Origin: Pleomorphomonas sp.
GTDB lineage: Bacteria > Pseudomonadota > Alphaproteobacteria > Rhizobiales > Pleomorphomonadaceae
Reading direction: 5' to 3'
DNA: 45,035 nt
NCBI GenBank assembly: GCA_030603685.1
Contig: JAUVXG010000015.1
Span: forward strand, 1-45,035
Under the pieces are notes generated by a model, which did no database searches, was not told the origin of the DNA, and saw only the letters and a program-made list of their open reading frames with translations. Positions 6,250 to 14,980 of this stretch are shown in pieces. The translations under genes and the position numbers were made by a program. How positions within the stretch are numbered: position 1 is the stretch's first letter; the number at the start of each line of letters is the position of its first letter.

Positions 6250-8943
6250 CTACTTCCCCCACCGTCCGCGCTTCTTGCCTGCCACCGTCCCCGCCGCCGT
6301 GCTCGGCGGTGGGCGCTTGGGCGGTTCGCTACCCATCGGCACCTCGGTGCGGCCGACGGTCATTTCGTCGAGGTTGTTCTTGCGAATGCGGGAGGGCGGC
6401 GTGTTGGCGGACTTGCCGTATTTCTTGCCGCCTCCGAAGCCACCGCCGGCGGCGTCGACGTCGCTCTGGCGGGCCATGGGGTCTTCGGCAATGGTCAGCT
6501 CGGCCGCCTGAAGGCGCTTCAGTTCGTCGCGCAGGCGCGCCGCTTCCTCGAACTCCAGGTCGGCGGCGGCCTTGCGCATCCGCCCTTCCAGGTCGGCCAT
6601 ATAGGCCTTGAGGTTGTGGCCGATCATCTCGCCTTCCTCGGCGAGGCCGGTATCGACGCGGACGTGATCCTGCTCGTAGACCGAGTTCAACACGTCGCCG
6701 ATCGAACGCTTGACACTTTCCGGCGTGATGCCGTTCTCGGCGTTGTAGGCCATCTGCTTTTCGCGGCGGCGGTTGGTCTCGGCGATGGCCCGCTCCATGG
6801 AGCCGGTCATGTTGTCGGCGTAGAGGATGACCTTGCCGTCGACGTTGCGGGCGGCGCGGCCGATGGTCTGGACCAGCGAGGTTTCCGACCGCAGGAAGCC
6901 CTCCTTGTCGGCGTCGAGAATGGCGACCAGCGCGCATTCGGGAATGTCGAGACCCTCGCGCAAGAGGTTGATGCCGACCAGCACGTCGAAGGCGCCGAGG
7001 CGCAGGTCGCGCAGGATCTCGATGCGCTCCAGCGTGTCGATGTCCGAGTGCATGTAGCGGACCTTCACGCCCTGCTCGTGCAGGTATTCGGTGAGGTCCT
7101 CGGCCATGCGCTTGGTCAGCACGGTGACCAGCGTGCGGTAGCCGGCGTTGGTCACCTGCCGCACTTCGCCGAGGAGATCGTCGACCTGGGTACGGGCCGG
7201 GCGGATCTCCACCGGCGGGTCGATCAGGCCGGTGGGGCGGATCACCTGCTCGGCGAACACGCCGCCCGACTGGTCGAGTTCCCAGCCGCCGGGCGTGGCC
7301 GAGACGCAGACGGTCTGCGGCCGCATGGCGTCCCATTCCTCGAAGCGCAGCGGGCGGTTGTCCATGCAGGAAGGCAGGCGGAAGCCATATTCGGCCAGCG
7401 TCGCCTTGCGGCGGAAGTCGCCGCGATACATGGCGCCGATCTGCGGCACGGTGACATGGCTCTCGTCGATGAACACGAGGGCGTTGTCCGGCAGGTACTC
7501 GAACAGGGTCGGCGGCGGCTCGCCGGGCGCGCGGCCCGTCAGGTAGCGCGAATAGTTCTCGATGCCGGCGCAAGAGCCGGTGGCCTCCATCATCTCCATG
7601 TCGAAGGTGCAGCGCTGTTCGAGGCGCTGCGCTTCCAGCAGGCGGCCGTGGGCGTTGAGCTCGACCAGTCGGTCGCGCAGCTCGGCCTTGATCGACTTGA
7701 TGGCCTGGGCCAGCGTCGGCTTGGGCGTCACATAGTGCGAGTTGGCGTAGATCTTGACGAACTTCATGTCGGCCGACTTGTGGCCGGTCAGCGGATCGAA
7801 CTCGGTGATCGCCTCCACCTCGTCGCCGAACAGCGAGATGCGCCAGGCGCGGTCCTCCAAGTGAGCCGGGAAGACTTCGATGGTGTCGCCGCGCACCCGG
7901 AAGGTACCGCGCGCGAAGCCGACGTCGGCGCGCTTGTATTGAAGGGCCACGAGGTCGGCCAGGAGCTGACGCTGGTCGATGCGGTCGCCGACTTCCAGGC
8001 CGAAGGTCATGGCGGTGTAGGTCTCGACCGAGCCGATACCGTAGATGCAGGACACCGAGGCGACGATGATCACGTCGTCGCGTTCGAGCAGGGCGCGCGT
8101 CGCCGAGTGGCGCATGCGGTCGATCTGCTCGTTGATGGTCGATTCCTTCTCGATATAGGTGTCGGTGCGCGGACCGTAGGCTTCCGGCTGGTAGGAGTCG
8201 TAGTAGGAGACGAAATACTCGACGGCGTTGTCCGGGAAGAAGCTCTTGAACTCGGAATAGAGCTGGGCGGCCAGCGTCTTGTTGGGGGCGAGAATCAGGG
8301 CGGGGCGGTTGGTGGCGGCGATGATGTTGGCCACCGTGAAGGTCTTGCCCGAGCCGGTGACGCCCAGGAGCACCTGCGTCTTGTCGTTCTGCTCGATACC
8401 GGCGAGGAGGTCGGCGATGGCGGTGGGCTGGTCGCCCTTCGGCTCGTAGGCGGACGACAGATTGAAGGTGATGCCGCCTTCCGACTTCGGCGGCCGTTCC
8501 GGACGGTGCGGCACCCAGGGCTGGCCGTCGCGGAAGATGTCGCGGCCCTTCTGGATCATCTCTTCCAGCGCCTTGACCGTGGCGGTGACGCCGCCGAGCG
8601 GCAGCGCCTGGGCCTCCTCCATCGACACGGACATGCCGGAAACGGGGTTGAGGCCGCCGGCGGCGCGCACCTTGGGATCGGTCGAGCCGCCCAGCGAACC
8701 GCCGCGCGACGACTTGCGCGAGGTCAGCTCGGCCTTCGGCTTGCGCTTGCCCGGCTTGGCGATGGTCTCCTCGACGACCCGCGACTCGGAGGGTTGGGGC
8801 TTGGCGGCATCGTCGGAGACGTCCTTCAGCCAGTCCGAGAAGGAACCCTTCAACGGCGTTCCCTCGAACGGCGCCTGCGGCATCTCGGAAAATCCGGGCG
8901 CCGGATCGTTATCGGGGGCGGAGGCGGGCTTGCGGGGTGCCAT
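6250..8943 (-). CDS. uvrB: Excinuclease ABC subunit B
   Basis: An 897-residue UvrB, the damage-verifying helicase-like subunit of nucleotide excision repair. After about 155 extra N-terminal residues rich in Pro, Ser and Lys, the conserved core starts at [17 protein letters not shown]. Walker A GVTGSGKT is near residue 195, the DNA-clamping beta-hairpin region [12 protein letters not shown] near 240, the Walker B-type DESH motif near 490, and the helicase C-terminal motifs ([21 protein letters not shown]) near 645-690. A UVR domain ([17 protein letters not shown]) near 815 binds UvrC. A basic Gly/Pro-rich tail follows. E. coli UvrB has about 670 residues; such extensions are usual in Hyphomicrobiales. 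ATG 8943 was chosen over GTG 8985, but its ribosome site is weak. Confidence 0.97.
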   Translation of the reverse strand: MAPRKPASAPDNDPAPGFSEMPQAPFEGTPLKGSFSDWLKDVSDDAAKPQPSESRVVEETIAKPGKRKPKAELTSRKSSRGGSLGGSTDPKVRAAGGLNPVSGMSVSMEEAQALPLGGVTATVKALEEMIQKGRDIFRDGQPWVPHRPERPPKSEGGITFNLSSAYEPKGDQPTAIADLLAGIEQNDKTQVLLGVTGSGKTFTVANIIAATNRPALILAPNKTLAAQLYSEFKSFFPDNAVEYFVSYYDSYQPEAYGPRTDTYIEKESTINEQIDRMRHSATRALLERDDVIIVASVSCIYGIGSVETYTAMTFGLEVGDRIDQRQLLADLVALQYKRADVGFARGTFRVRGDTIEVFPAHLEDRAWRISLFGDEVEAITEFDPLTGHKSADMKFVKIYANSHYVTPKPTLAQAIKSIKAELRDRLVELNAHGRLLEAQRLEQRCTFDMEMMEATGSCAGIENYSRYLTGRAPGEPPPTLFEYLPDNALVFIDESHVTVPQIGAMYRGDFRRKATLAEYGFRLPSCMDNRPLRFEEWDAMRPQTVCVSATPGGWELDQSGGVFAEQVIRPTGLIDPPVEIRPARTQVDDLLGEVRQVTNAGYRTLVTVLTKRMAEDLTEYLHEQGVKVRYMHSDIDTLERIEILRDLRLGAFDVLVGINLLREGLDIPECALVAILDADKEGFLRSETSLVQTIGRAARNVDGKVILYADNMTGSMERAIAETNRRREKQMAYNAENGITPESVKRSIGDVLNSVYEQDHVRVDTGLAEEGEMIGHNLKAYMADLEGRMRKAAADLEFEEAARLRDELKRLQAAELTIAEDPMARQSDVDAAGGGFGGGKKYGKSANTPPSRIRKNNLDEMTVGRTEVPMGSEPPKRPPPSTAAGTVAGKKRGRWGK

Positions 8944-9101
8944 GAGCAGACTCGTCGGTTCCTGAGCGAACGAAGAGCTTATCACATTGACTGCGGTCAG
9001 AGCATGGCAGCAGGGCGACAGCTGTTGGCGGTTGGGCGGCGATTTCCAATCGGGATGAAGTGTGGTTTATGGCGCTGGCGTTGAGACGGGGGAGTTCGGC
9101 C

Positions 9102-10049
9102 ATGAAGAAATTCGTCATCGACCAGGGCAGCGGGCGCCTGGGCAACCAGATGATGCAGCTGATGGTGGCCAGCCGGCTGGTCGAGACCCTGCCCGATTTC
9201 GAGGTCTTCGGCTACCACATGCCGGAGTGGCGCCTGTCGAAGCCGGTCATCGTCGGCCAGCCCTACGTGCCTTTGCTGGTTCGGGGCGGCGCCGTTTCAC
9301 CCGATCACGTGTATCGTCTCTGTCGGTCGGGGCTGGCGACCTCCGTGATGATGCGGTCGATTACGGTCGACTATCGGCGCTTCCTGTCGCGCGAGGACGC
9401 CAATGCGTTGTTCCGGCCTCTCCCAGAGGAAGACGCACCGGGGTTCGACGACGCGCATATCGTCATCAACATCCGCGGCGAGGACATCCTGTTCGGCAAG
9501 TCCGCCGACTATGGGCCGATTCCGCTCACCTATTATCGATCGATCATCGAGGAGACGGGCAAGACACCGGTCTTCATGGGGCAACTATTCGACGACTATT
9601 ACAGCAACATGATCCGGGCGGCGTTTCCGGACGCCATCTATGTCCCGCACACGACGCCGATCCGCGACTTCCAGATCATCCGCAACTCGCAGAACATCGT
9701 CGTCAGTCTCAGCACGTTTTCCTGGCTGGCGGCGTGGATGTCCGACGCCAAGCGGATCTACATGCCGCTGATCGGTGGCTGGAACCCCGAACAGCGTCCG
9801 GACGGCAACCTGACGCCGGCCGACGATCCCCGTTTCGTCTACGATCTCTTCCCGATCCGCAAATGGAAGGCGACGCCCGAGCAGATCGCCGGGCTGACGA
9901 CCGAGAGCGACTTCCGCCGCGTCACGGTCGCCGAGATCGACAGGTTGCGCGCTGGCGCCTCGGGCAAACTCCTGCCCAAGCGGCTGCGCAAGACGACGCA
10001 GCTCTACCTTTATCTTCTGATGCACCTCGCCGGCCGCGCCTTCGACTGA
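9102..10049 (+). CDS. GT11-like glycosyltransferase (alpha-1,2-fucosyltransferase fold)
   Basis: A 315-residue protein with the landmarks of the GT11 / alpha-1,2-fucosyltransferase family: GRLGNQMMQL at residues 11-20 (family GLGNQ motif), VINIRGEDILFG near residue 127 where the family normally has HxRRGD, and VVSLSTFSWLAAWMSDA near 210 (family SxSTFSWW motif). The middle motif has NIRGED in place of HIRRGD, so a GDP-sugar-contacting Arg is missing and the donor may differ. No other glycan gene is nearby. ATG 9102 follows GGGGGAG at good spacing. No signal peptide or membrane segment is seen, so it should be cytoplasmic. Family confidence is moderate. Confidence 0.7.
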   Translation: MKKFVIDQGSGRLGNQMMQLMVASRLVETLPDFEVFGYHMPEWRLSKPVIVGQPYVPLLVRGGAVSPDHVYRLCRSGLATSVMMRSITVDYRRFLSREDANALFRPLPEEDAPGFDDAHIVINIRGEDILFGKSADYGPIPLTYYRSIIEETGKTPVFMGQLFDDYYSNMIRAAFPDAIYVPHTTPIRDFQIIRNSQNIVVSLSTFSWLAAWMSDAKRIYMPLIGGWNPEQRPDGNLTPADDPRFVYDLFPIRKWKATPEQIAGLTTESDFRRVTVAEIDRLRAGASGKLLPKRLRKTTQLYLYLLMHLAGRAFD

Positions 10050-10055
10050 GGGCGA

Positions 10056-10841
10056 TCAATCGTTGCGGCAAACGCCGTTCACCCACTTGCAGGGCGCGCC
10101 GGGCTTGCCGACGGCGCTGCCGTATTTCGGCTTGGCATCGGTCGGCGACGGCGTTGTCGTGCCCGGTGCCGCCGGCTGGGCGGAGCTGGCGGACGACTGG
10201 CCGGTCGGACCGGCTTGGGGTGTTGCCGACGGCTGGGTGACCGTCGCCGGAGGTGAGGACGGCTGGGTCGCCGGTGGCGTGCTGGCGACGACCGGTGGTC
10301 GCGCGCCTGCCGGTGGCGCGGTGTGGACGCGCGGCTGCTCGGGGTAGATGCCGACGTCCGGCTGGGGCAGGGCCGGCATCGGCGGGCCGACCACCACCGG
10401 CGGCCGGTAGACGTAGCCCGGCGGCGGCTCGATGTAGACCTCGCCCTGGTAGACGTCAGGCGGTCCCCACTCGGGCTCGCGGTAGACGGGCGGCGGGTTG
10501 GCGTAGACCGGCGGCTCGCGATAGATCGGCGGCGGCGTCAGCACCGGCGGCCGCAGGATGCGTCGTTCGGGCGACCAGTTGCGGACGGTGCCGAGGTAAC
10601 GCGAGGCGATCCAGCCTCTTGTCCGCCCGTAGCCGACGTCACACCAGCTGTCGTCGTTGAGGCAGCCGTAGATCTCGACCGGTGCGCCGGGCGGCAGCAC
10701 CATGATGGCATAATACTGCGCGCCCGGCCCGGTGCGGAGATTGACGGCGACCAGCACTTCGGCCGGCGCGGCCTGCGCGCCGGTCGTCGAGGAGATCAGG
10801 CAGGCCAGGCAAAGCGTCGCGGCCAGACGTCGCATCCTCAT
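10056..10841 (-). CDS. Secreted SH3b-domain protein with Pro-rich tail
   Basis: A 261-residue exported protein. Residues 1-25 are a signal peptide ending in GAQA. An SH3b domain (about 27-85) has VNLRTGPGAQYYAIMVLP and a Cys pair (YGCL, WCDV) before GWIASRYL. Residues about 95-235 are low-complexity, first rich in Pro-Pro-Tyr/Val, then Pro/Ala/Ser/Thr; the C-terminus has two more Cys (CKWVNGVC). Bacterial SH3 domains bind peptidoglycan or protein partners; the Pro-rich part could span the cell wall. It is a paralogue of the next gene (10900-11415), on the same strand, so a local duplication with divergent tails is likely. Confidence 0.8.
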   Translation of the reverse strand: MRMRRLAATLCLACLISSTTGAQAAPAEVLVAVNLRTGPGAQYYAIMVLPPGAPVEIYGCLNDDSWCDVGYGRTRGWIASRYLGTVRNWSPERRILRPPVLTPPPIYREPPVYANPPPVYREPEWGPPDVYQGEVYIEPPPGYVYRPPVVVGPPMPALPQPDVGIYPEQPRVHTAPPAGARPPVVASTPPATQPSSPPATVTQPSATPQAGPTGQSSASSAQPAAPGTTTPSPTDAKPKYGSAVGKPGAPCKWVNGVCRND

Positions 10842-10899
10842 CGCGTTCTATCCTCGGTCACGGGCGTGGCCCTCGCGAGCCACGATCGTTCATATGGTT

Positions 10900-11415
10900 T
10901 CAACGGTCCCAATCCCGGCGATCGCGGTCCCGGTCCCAATCCCGACGAACCCAGTCGCGACGATCGCGGTCCCGGTCCCGATCCCAGTCCGTGCGCGGAC
11001 GGTCGCGATCGTGGTGCCAGTCGGGACCGGGGCGACCCGGGCGCGGACGATGTTGATACCACGGACGGTGGGCATAGTGGTTGTCCCAGTAGCCGAAATT
11101 GAAGGTCAGGAACGGCACCGAGGCATAGGGACGCGGACGATAGGCCGGGCCGCGGTAGAAGGTGGAGAGATAGCGCGACGACACCCAGCCGCGCTCGCGA
11201 CCGTAGGAAACGTCGCACCAGGTGTAGCCCCGCAGGCAGCCGTAGAGGTTGACCGGGGCCCCGGCCGGCAGCACGAGGATCGGATAATACTGCGTTCCCG
11301 GGCCGGCCCGGAGGTTGACGTTGGCCGTGACGCGGGCGGGTGCCGCCGAGGCCACCGCCGGAGCCGCAATGGTCGCGGCGGCGAGCACGGCAATCGACAG
11401 AAGGGGTTTCAACAT
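10900..11415 (-). CDS. Secreted SH3b-domain protein with Asp/Arg-rich tail
   Basis: A 171-residue exported protein with a signal peptide (about 1-25, cleavage after ASA) and one SH3b domain (about 26-82: VNLRAGPGTQYYPILVLP, YGCL, WCDV, GWVSSRYL) very like that of the downstream neighbour. The tail first has aromatic and Pro residues, then about 50 residues dominated by Asp, Arg and Trp (DRDRDRRDW). The tail's DNA has a tandem near-repeat of period 42 bp. Alternating Asp-Arg tails occur in envelope proteins of this class; their role is unknown. ATG 11415 has AGGAG upstream and starts exactly at the signal peptide. Confidence 0.82.
   Translation of the reverse strand: MLKPLLSIAVLAAATIAAPAVASAAPARVTANVNLRAGPGTQYYPILVLPAGAPVNLYGCLRGYTWCDVSYGRERGWVSSRYLSTFYRGPAYRPRPYASVPFLTFNFGYWDNHYAHRPWYQHRPRPGRPGPDWHHDRDRPRTDWDRDRDRDRRDWVRRDWDRDRDRRDWDR
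10919..10985. repeat. 42-bp-period tandem repeat inside SH3b gene tail
   Basis: CGATCGCGGTCCCGGTCCC begins at 10919 and again at 10961. The unit encodes 14 residues of the Asp/Arg/Trp-rich tail. Repeats of this kind can expand or shrink by slippage. Confidence 0.7.
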
Positions 11416-11636
11416 GGCTCTTGCTCCTGGGTCGATCCGGGCGACCGGACATTCAATGGTCAACCTTATCCCACCCTTGCCTTGAGCACGGGCTGAACTG
11501 GTCATTCATGAACCGTTCATGTCCGCTTCAACGCTCGATTCGAAGTCTGGGTTGCACATGCGGCGGCAGTGCGGCTGGCGACGACAATGGCGAATTTCCT
11601 TGCCGGCGGGGCGGCATGTGATCTAGCTCTCGCGCC

Positions 11637-12488
11637 ATGAATTATCGCCACGCCTTTCATGCCGGGAACTTTGCCGACGTGCTGAAGCATGCCGTGCTTG
11701 CCCGCATCCTCGACTATCTCGGCCGCAAGGACGCCGGCTATCGCGTCATCGACAGCCATGCCGGCATCGGTCTCTACGACCTCGCCGCCGACGAGGCTCT
11801 CAGGACGGGCGAGTGGGAGGGCGGTGTGGCTCGCATCAGGGCGGCGCGCCTGTCGCCGGCGCTCGGTGACTGGCTCGCCCCCTGGCAATCGGCGCTTCGC
11901 GCCGTCAACGGCGGCGACGATCTTCTCGTCTATCCCGGTTCGCCGGCCATCGCCACGGCGCTCGGCCGTCTGCAGGATCGCTATCATTTCAACGAGCTGC
12001 ATCCGCAGGACGCGGCGACGCTCTCCGCGCTCTTCGCCGGTGACCGGCGGGTGCGCGTCGGCTCGGAGGACGGCTATGTCACCGTCCGCGCCCAGTTGCC
12101 GCCGCGCGAGCGACGCGGCGTCGTGGTCATCGATCCGCCCTTCGAGGAACCCGGCGAGTTCGACCGCCTGCTGCGCGCCGTTCATGACGCCCGCAAGCGC
12201 TTCGCCACCGGCTGCCTGCTGATCTGGTATCCGATCAAGGACATTGCCGCCGTCGACGCCTTCCTGAAAGGAGCCGCCGAGGCCGGCTATCCGCGCCTCG
12301 TCGCCATCGAACAATGGGTGCGCGAGCCGGGCGGCGACGGGCCGCTCTCCGGCGCCGGCGTGCTCTGCGCCAACCCGCCTTTCACACTGGCCGACGAGAC
12401 CGAGGCGATCCTGCCGGAGCTGACCCGTCTTCTCGCCGTGGACGAGGGCGCGGGCGGTCGCGTGCTGAGACTGGCCGAGGACGGCTGA
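11637..12488 (+). CDS. rlmJ: 23S rRNA (adenine-2030-N6)-methyltransferase
   Basis: A 283-residue RlmJ. The N-terminus MNYRHAFHAGNFADVLKHAV is nearly diagnostic. The SAM-binding region contains VIDSHAGIGLYDL near residue 42, and the catalytic [DN]PP[FY] motif appears as VVIDPPFEEPGEF near 165. RlmJ methylates A2030 of 23S rRNA. The start is fixed by the conserved N-terminus. It is transcribed away from the SH3b pair and is followed by an intrinsic terminator candidate. Confidence 0.95.
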   Translation: MNYRHAFHAGNFADVLKHAVLARILDYLGRKDAGYRVIDSHAGIGLYDLAADEALRTGEWEGGVARIRAARLSPALGDWLAPWQSALRAVNGGDDLLVYPGSPAIATALGRLQDRYHFNELHPQDAATLSALFAGDRRVRVGSEDGYVTVRAQLPPRERRGVVVIDPPFEEPGEFDRLLRAVHDARKRFATGCLLIWYPIKDIAAVDAFLKGAAEAGYPRLVAIEQWVREPGGDGPLSGAGVLCANPPFTLADETEAILPELTRLLAVDEGAGGRVLRLAEDG

Positions 12489-12492
12489 TCGG

Positions 12493-12520
12493 CCGGGGGC
12501 TCGGCTCTTCTCCCGGTTTT
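12493..12520 (+). terminator. rlmJ: Intrinsic terminator candidate after rlmJ
   Basis: CCGGGGG (12493-12499) can pair with CTCCCGG (12510-12516), seven pairs with one G-U, followed directly by TTTT. Confidence 0.5.
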
Positions 12521-12841
12521 CCGCGAAGAAGCGGTAATAATTTCTCAATGTGCAAGGAGTAGACGCGGTAGGACAAGGAGAAAGCCGCGTCCGCCGAAGC
12601 GAACCCATTCGCGTATCGGACGGCGTGGCTTGGTTGGCGTTCCGCCTTGGCGGCGCACCTCCATCTGGCAGGAACAGCCGGGCCGCCGGGACTTCCGGGG
12701 CCGAGCGGTTCAACTGACGGCCGCGGACAGCGGCCACGATCCAGAACGCATTGCGGCCTTCGCAACGCCCGCTGCGCTTGACGCGCGGCCGGGAGGCTTG
12801 GCGAACCAGGCGCGACACAAACACTACCGGGAAGCGGTCAG
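12521..12841. other. Intergenic region upstream of HD-GYP gene
   Basis: About 320 bp without a convincing gene; open frames here are shadows. It holds an AT-rich patch GCGGTAATAATTTCTCAA (12531-12548) that closely matches one upstream of the chemoreceptor gene (14899-14915). It may be part of the promoter for the HD-GYP gene. Confidence 0.4.
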
Positions 12842-13954
12842 ATGGGACGATCTCGTGTTGGCATCCAGCTCATGGGCGAGCCCCAGGCGGAGGTCGACGT
12901 CTGTCTCGCGGGGTTGCTGTCGCACGGTTTCGAGGCGCGCCGGATGTCCCCCGGGGAACGCGAGATCGCCAAGGCGGGCAAACAGGACATTCTGGTGTTT
13001 GCCGGCAAGTACCGACCGGACCAACATGTTCCCGCCCGCCTTTCCGATCTCGCCGGTTCGCTGAAACCGCGGACGGTCCTGTTCCTCAGCGACATGGACC
13101 CGCGCAGCTTCGTCGCCTTCGAGCAGGCGGGCTTTTCCTTCATCAACATCACCACCGACATGAGCGCGAAGAGCCTTGTCGGCCTGATCGCCCAGGTCGA
13201 TCCGCACGCGGTCTACCAGGCGTCCAAGGCGGCGGCCTTGCGGTCGTCGGTGTCGAACGGCATCGCCGATGCGGTCGTCGATCTGTTCGGTCGTCTCAGG
13301 GTCAACCCCGTGGCGCCGGCCCTCGAAGAGTCGGCGCGCCAGCGCCGGGCGATGACCGAGCTGATCGGCAAGTCGCCGATGTCGGTGTGGATCGACCTGA
13401 TCCAGAACTACCACGACGGCACGGCCCAGCATTGCGCGCTTGTCTCCGGATACACGCTCGCCTTCGCGCGGGCGCTCGGCGCCGGCGAGCGGCAGACGGG
13501 GCGCCTGTTCGACGCCGCCTTCTTCCACGACGTCGGCAAGGCGATGATCCCTCTGGAGATCCTCGACAAGCCGGGCGCGCTCGACGCGGCCGAGTGGGAG
13601 ATCATGAAGCGGCATGTCGTCCACGGCTACGACATTCTCTCCCGCGACGCGCACACCAGTGGCGAGATCGCCCGCGTCGCCCGCGATCACCACGAGTATC
13701 TCGACGGTTCCGGCTACCCGCAGGGCAGCCGCGCCGGAGAGATCGACGATATTACCCGCATCATCACCATCTGCGACATCTTCGCGGCGCTGACCGAGAG
13801 GCGAGCCTACAAGCCGCCCAAGCCGGCCGAGGAAGCCTACTCGATCCTCCGGTCGATGGCCGGCGCGAAGCTCGATCCGGATCTGGTGCGTGTGTTCGAG
13901 AAGGTGGCTGCCGAATGCGATGGCGGCCATCGGCCCGTCCTGTCGGCCGCCTGA
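12842..13954 (+). CDS. HD-GYP domain protein with receiver-like N-terminus
   Basis: A 370-residue protein. Residues about 5-125 look like a degenerate receiver-type alpha/beta domain (DILVFAGKYRP, RTVLFLSDMD) but lack a clear DD...D...K phosphorylation set. A linker helix leads to an HD-GYP domain (about 190-360): QHCALVSGYTLAFA, FFHDVGKAMIP with the HD pair, HVVHGYDIL, and the intact HHEYLDGSGYPQG. HD-GYP proteins hydrolyse cyclic di-GMP, so a phosphodiesterase role is expected. ATG 12842 has GGAAG upstream. It is followed after 53 bp by a two-receiver protein, suggesting one signalling unit. What the N-terminal domain senses is unknown. Confidence 0.85.
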   Translation: MGRSRVGIQLMGEPQAEVDVCLAGLLSHGFEARRMSPGEREIAKAGKQDILVFAGKYRPDQHVPARLSDLAGSLKPRTVLFLSDMDPRSFVAFEQAGFSFINITTDMSAKSLVGLIAQVDPHAVYQASKAAALRSSVSNGIADAVVDLFGRLRVNPVAPALEESARQRRAMTELIGKSPMSVWIDLIQNYHDGTAQHCALVSGYTLAFARALGAGERQTGRLFDAAFFHDVGKAMIPLEILDKPGALDAAEWEIMKRHVVHGYDILSRDAHTSGEIARVARDHHEYLDGSGYPQGSRAGEIDDITRIITICDIFAALTERRAYKPPKPAEEAYSILRSMAGAKLDPDLVRVFEKVAAECDGGHRPVLSAA

Positions 13955-14007
13955 CGGGGCGAGGCGCAAGGCGCGGAAAGGTTGTTCGGTTCGACCGGGG
14001 AAACAAG

Positions 14008-14832
14008 ATGCTGAACCTCAGGGCACTCATTGTGGACGACTCCGCGATCGTCCGAACGCAACTGCGGAACGAGATCCGGGAAATCGTGCCGGACTGTCAC
14101 GTCTTCGAGGTCGAAAGCGTCCTCGAAGCCGGGCGGTTCCTGCTGCGCGGCGTACCCGACGTGCTGTTCCTCGACCTCAACATGCCACATATCAACGGCA
14201 TCGAGCTGCTGAAGAAGTTCGATTCCGTGCTCGGCGGGCGCCGGCCACCCATCGTCGTCTCCATCTCCACCGACATGCGGCAGGCCACGCTGGAGGCGCT
14301 GAAGGCGCGCGGCGCCTATGCGCTGCTGCCCAAGCCCTTCGACAAGTCGAAGGTGGCGATGATGCTGCTGCGCGTCGTCAAGATGGTGCAGTCGCGCCGC
14401 GTGCTGATCGTCGACGACAGCGCCACCGTCCGCTCGGTGGTCAAGCGCATCATCAAGCACAGCCGTTTCAAGCTCGACGTCGAGGAGGCGGCCAACGGCG
14501 CCGACGCCATCCGCCAGTTTCGGAGCGGCTGCTTCGATCTTGCCTTCATCGACGTGGAGATGCCGGGCATCGACGGCCTCGAGGCGGCGGGCGAGATCCT
14601 GTATTCGTCCGGAGATGCGCATGTCGTGCTGATGTCCGGCAAGGCTGACGAGGCGATCCGTCGCGCGGCGGCCCATATCGGCGTGGACTTCTTCCTCAAG
14701 AAGCCCTTCTACGCCAGGGATGTCGATGAGGTCCTGCACAGTCTCTACAGCGTGGCCGAAACGGAGTTCGTCACGACGCGGGAGCCGGACGTGTTCGAGG
14801 AACCGGAAACCAACATCGTCTATCTGTCGTGA
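14008..14832 (+). CDS. Response regulator with two receiver domains, no output domain
   Basis: A 274-residue protein of two CheY-like receivers. Receiver 1 (about 4-128): ALIVDDSAIVR, phospho-acceptor Asp in VLFLDLNMPHING, Ser/Thr in VVSISTD, Lys in LLPKPFD. Receiver 2 (about 130-250): VLIVDDSATVR, Asp in AFIDVEMPGIDG, VVLMSGKAD and FFLKKPF. Both have complete catalytic sets, so both should be phosphorylatable. An acidic tail of about 22 residues ends in YLS. With no DNA-binding or enzyme output it must act by protein contact, plausibly with the upstream HD-GYP protein or a kinase. ATG 14008 follows GGGGAAACAAG; the longer open frame upstream is the HD-GYP gene in another frame. Confidence 0.9.
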   Translation: MLNLRALIVDDSAIVRTQLRNEIREIVPDCHVFEVESVLEAGRFLLRGVPDVLFLDLNMPHINGIELLKKFDSVLGGRRPPIVVSISTDMRQATLEALKARGAYALLPKPFDKSKVAMMLLRVVKMVQSRRVLIVDDSATVRSVVKRIIKHSRFKLDVEEAANGADAIRQFRSGCFDLAFIDVEMPGIDGLEAAGEILYSSGDAHVVLMSGKADEAIRRAAAHIGVDFFLKKPFYARDVDEVLHSLYSVAETEFVTTREPDVFEEPETNIVYLS

Positions 14833-14898
14833 TCGGCGCCGGAGAGTGCCCGACGTCGAGCCGACGGCTTCGCGCAAGCTACCCTGGGTAAAGATGGC

Positions 14899-14980
14899 GC
14901 GGTAATATTTATCAAGGACAGATTAAACATTCTTAAGTAAATTTTTATTAGCCTGGAGAGAATTCGTAGCAGGAGCCGAA
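14899..14980 (+). promoter_or_regulatory. AT-rich promoter region of chemoreceptor gene
   Basis: The region begins with GCGGTAATATTTATCAA (14899-14915), a near match to 12531-12548 upstream of the HD-GYP gene, and continues AT-rich (TAAGTAAATTTTTATTAG) up to the ribosome site GGAGAG. It clearly contrasts with the GC-rich surroundings. Exact promoter hexamers cannot be fixed. Confidence 0.45.

Noticed and set aside
8944-9010. Alphaproteobacterial SOS box (GAAC-N7-GAAC) for uvrB
   Set aside because: Only GTTC-N6-GAAC-like sequence (minus strand, near 8957-8975) was found, in the wrong orientation and spacing for a LexA site.
6616-9084. 822-codon open frame on the plus strand
   Set aside because: It is the antisense shadow of uvrB with the same Ala/Gly/Asp/His-rich composition and no motif.
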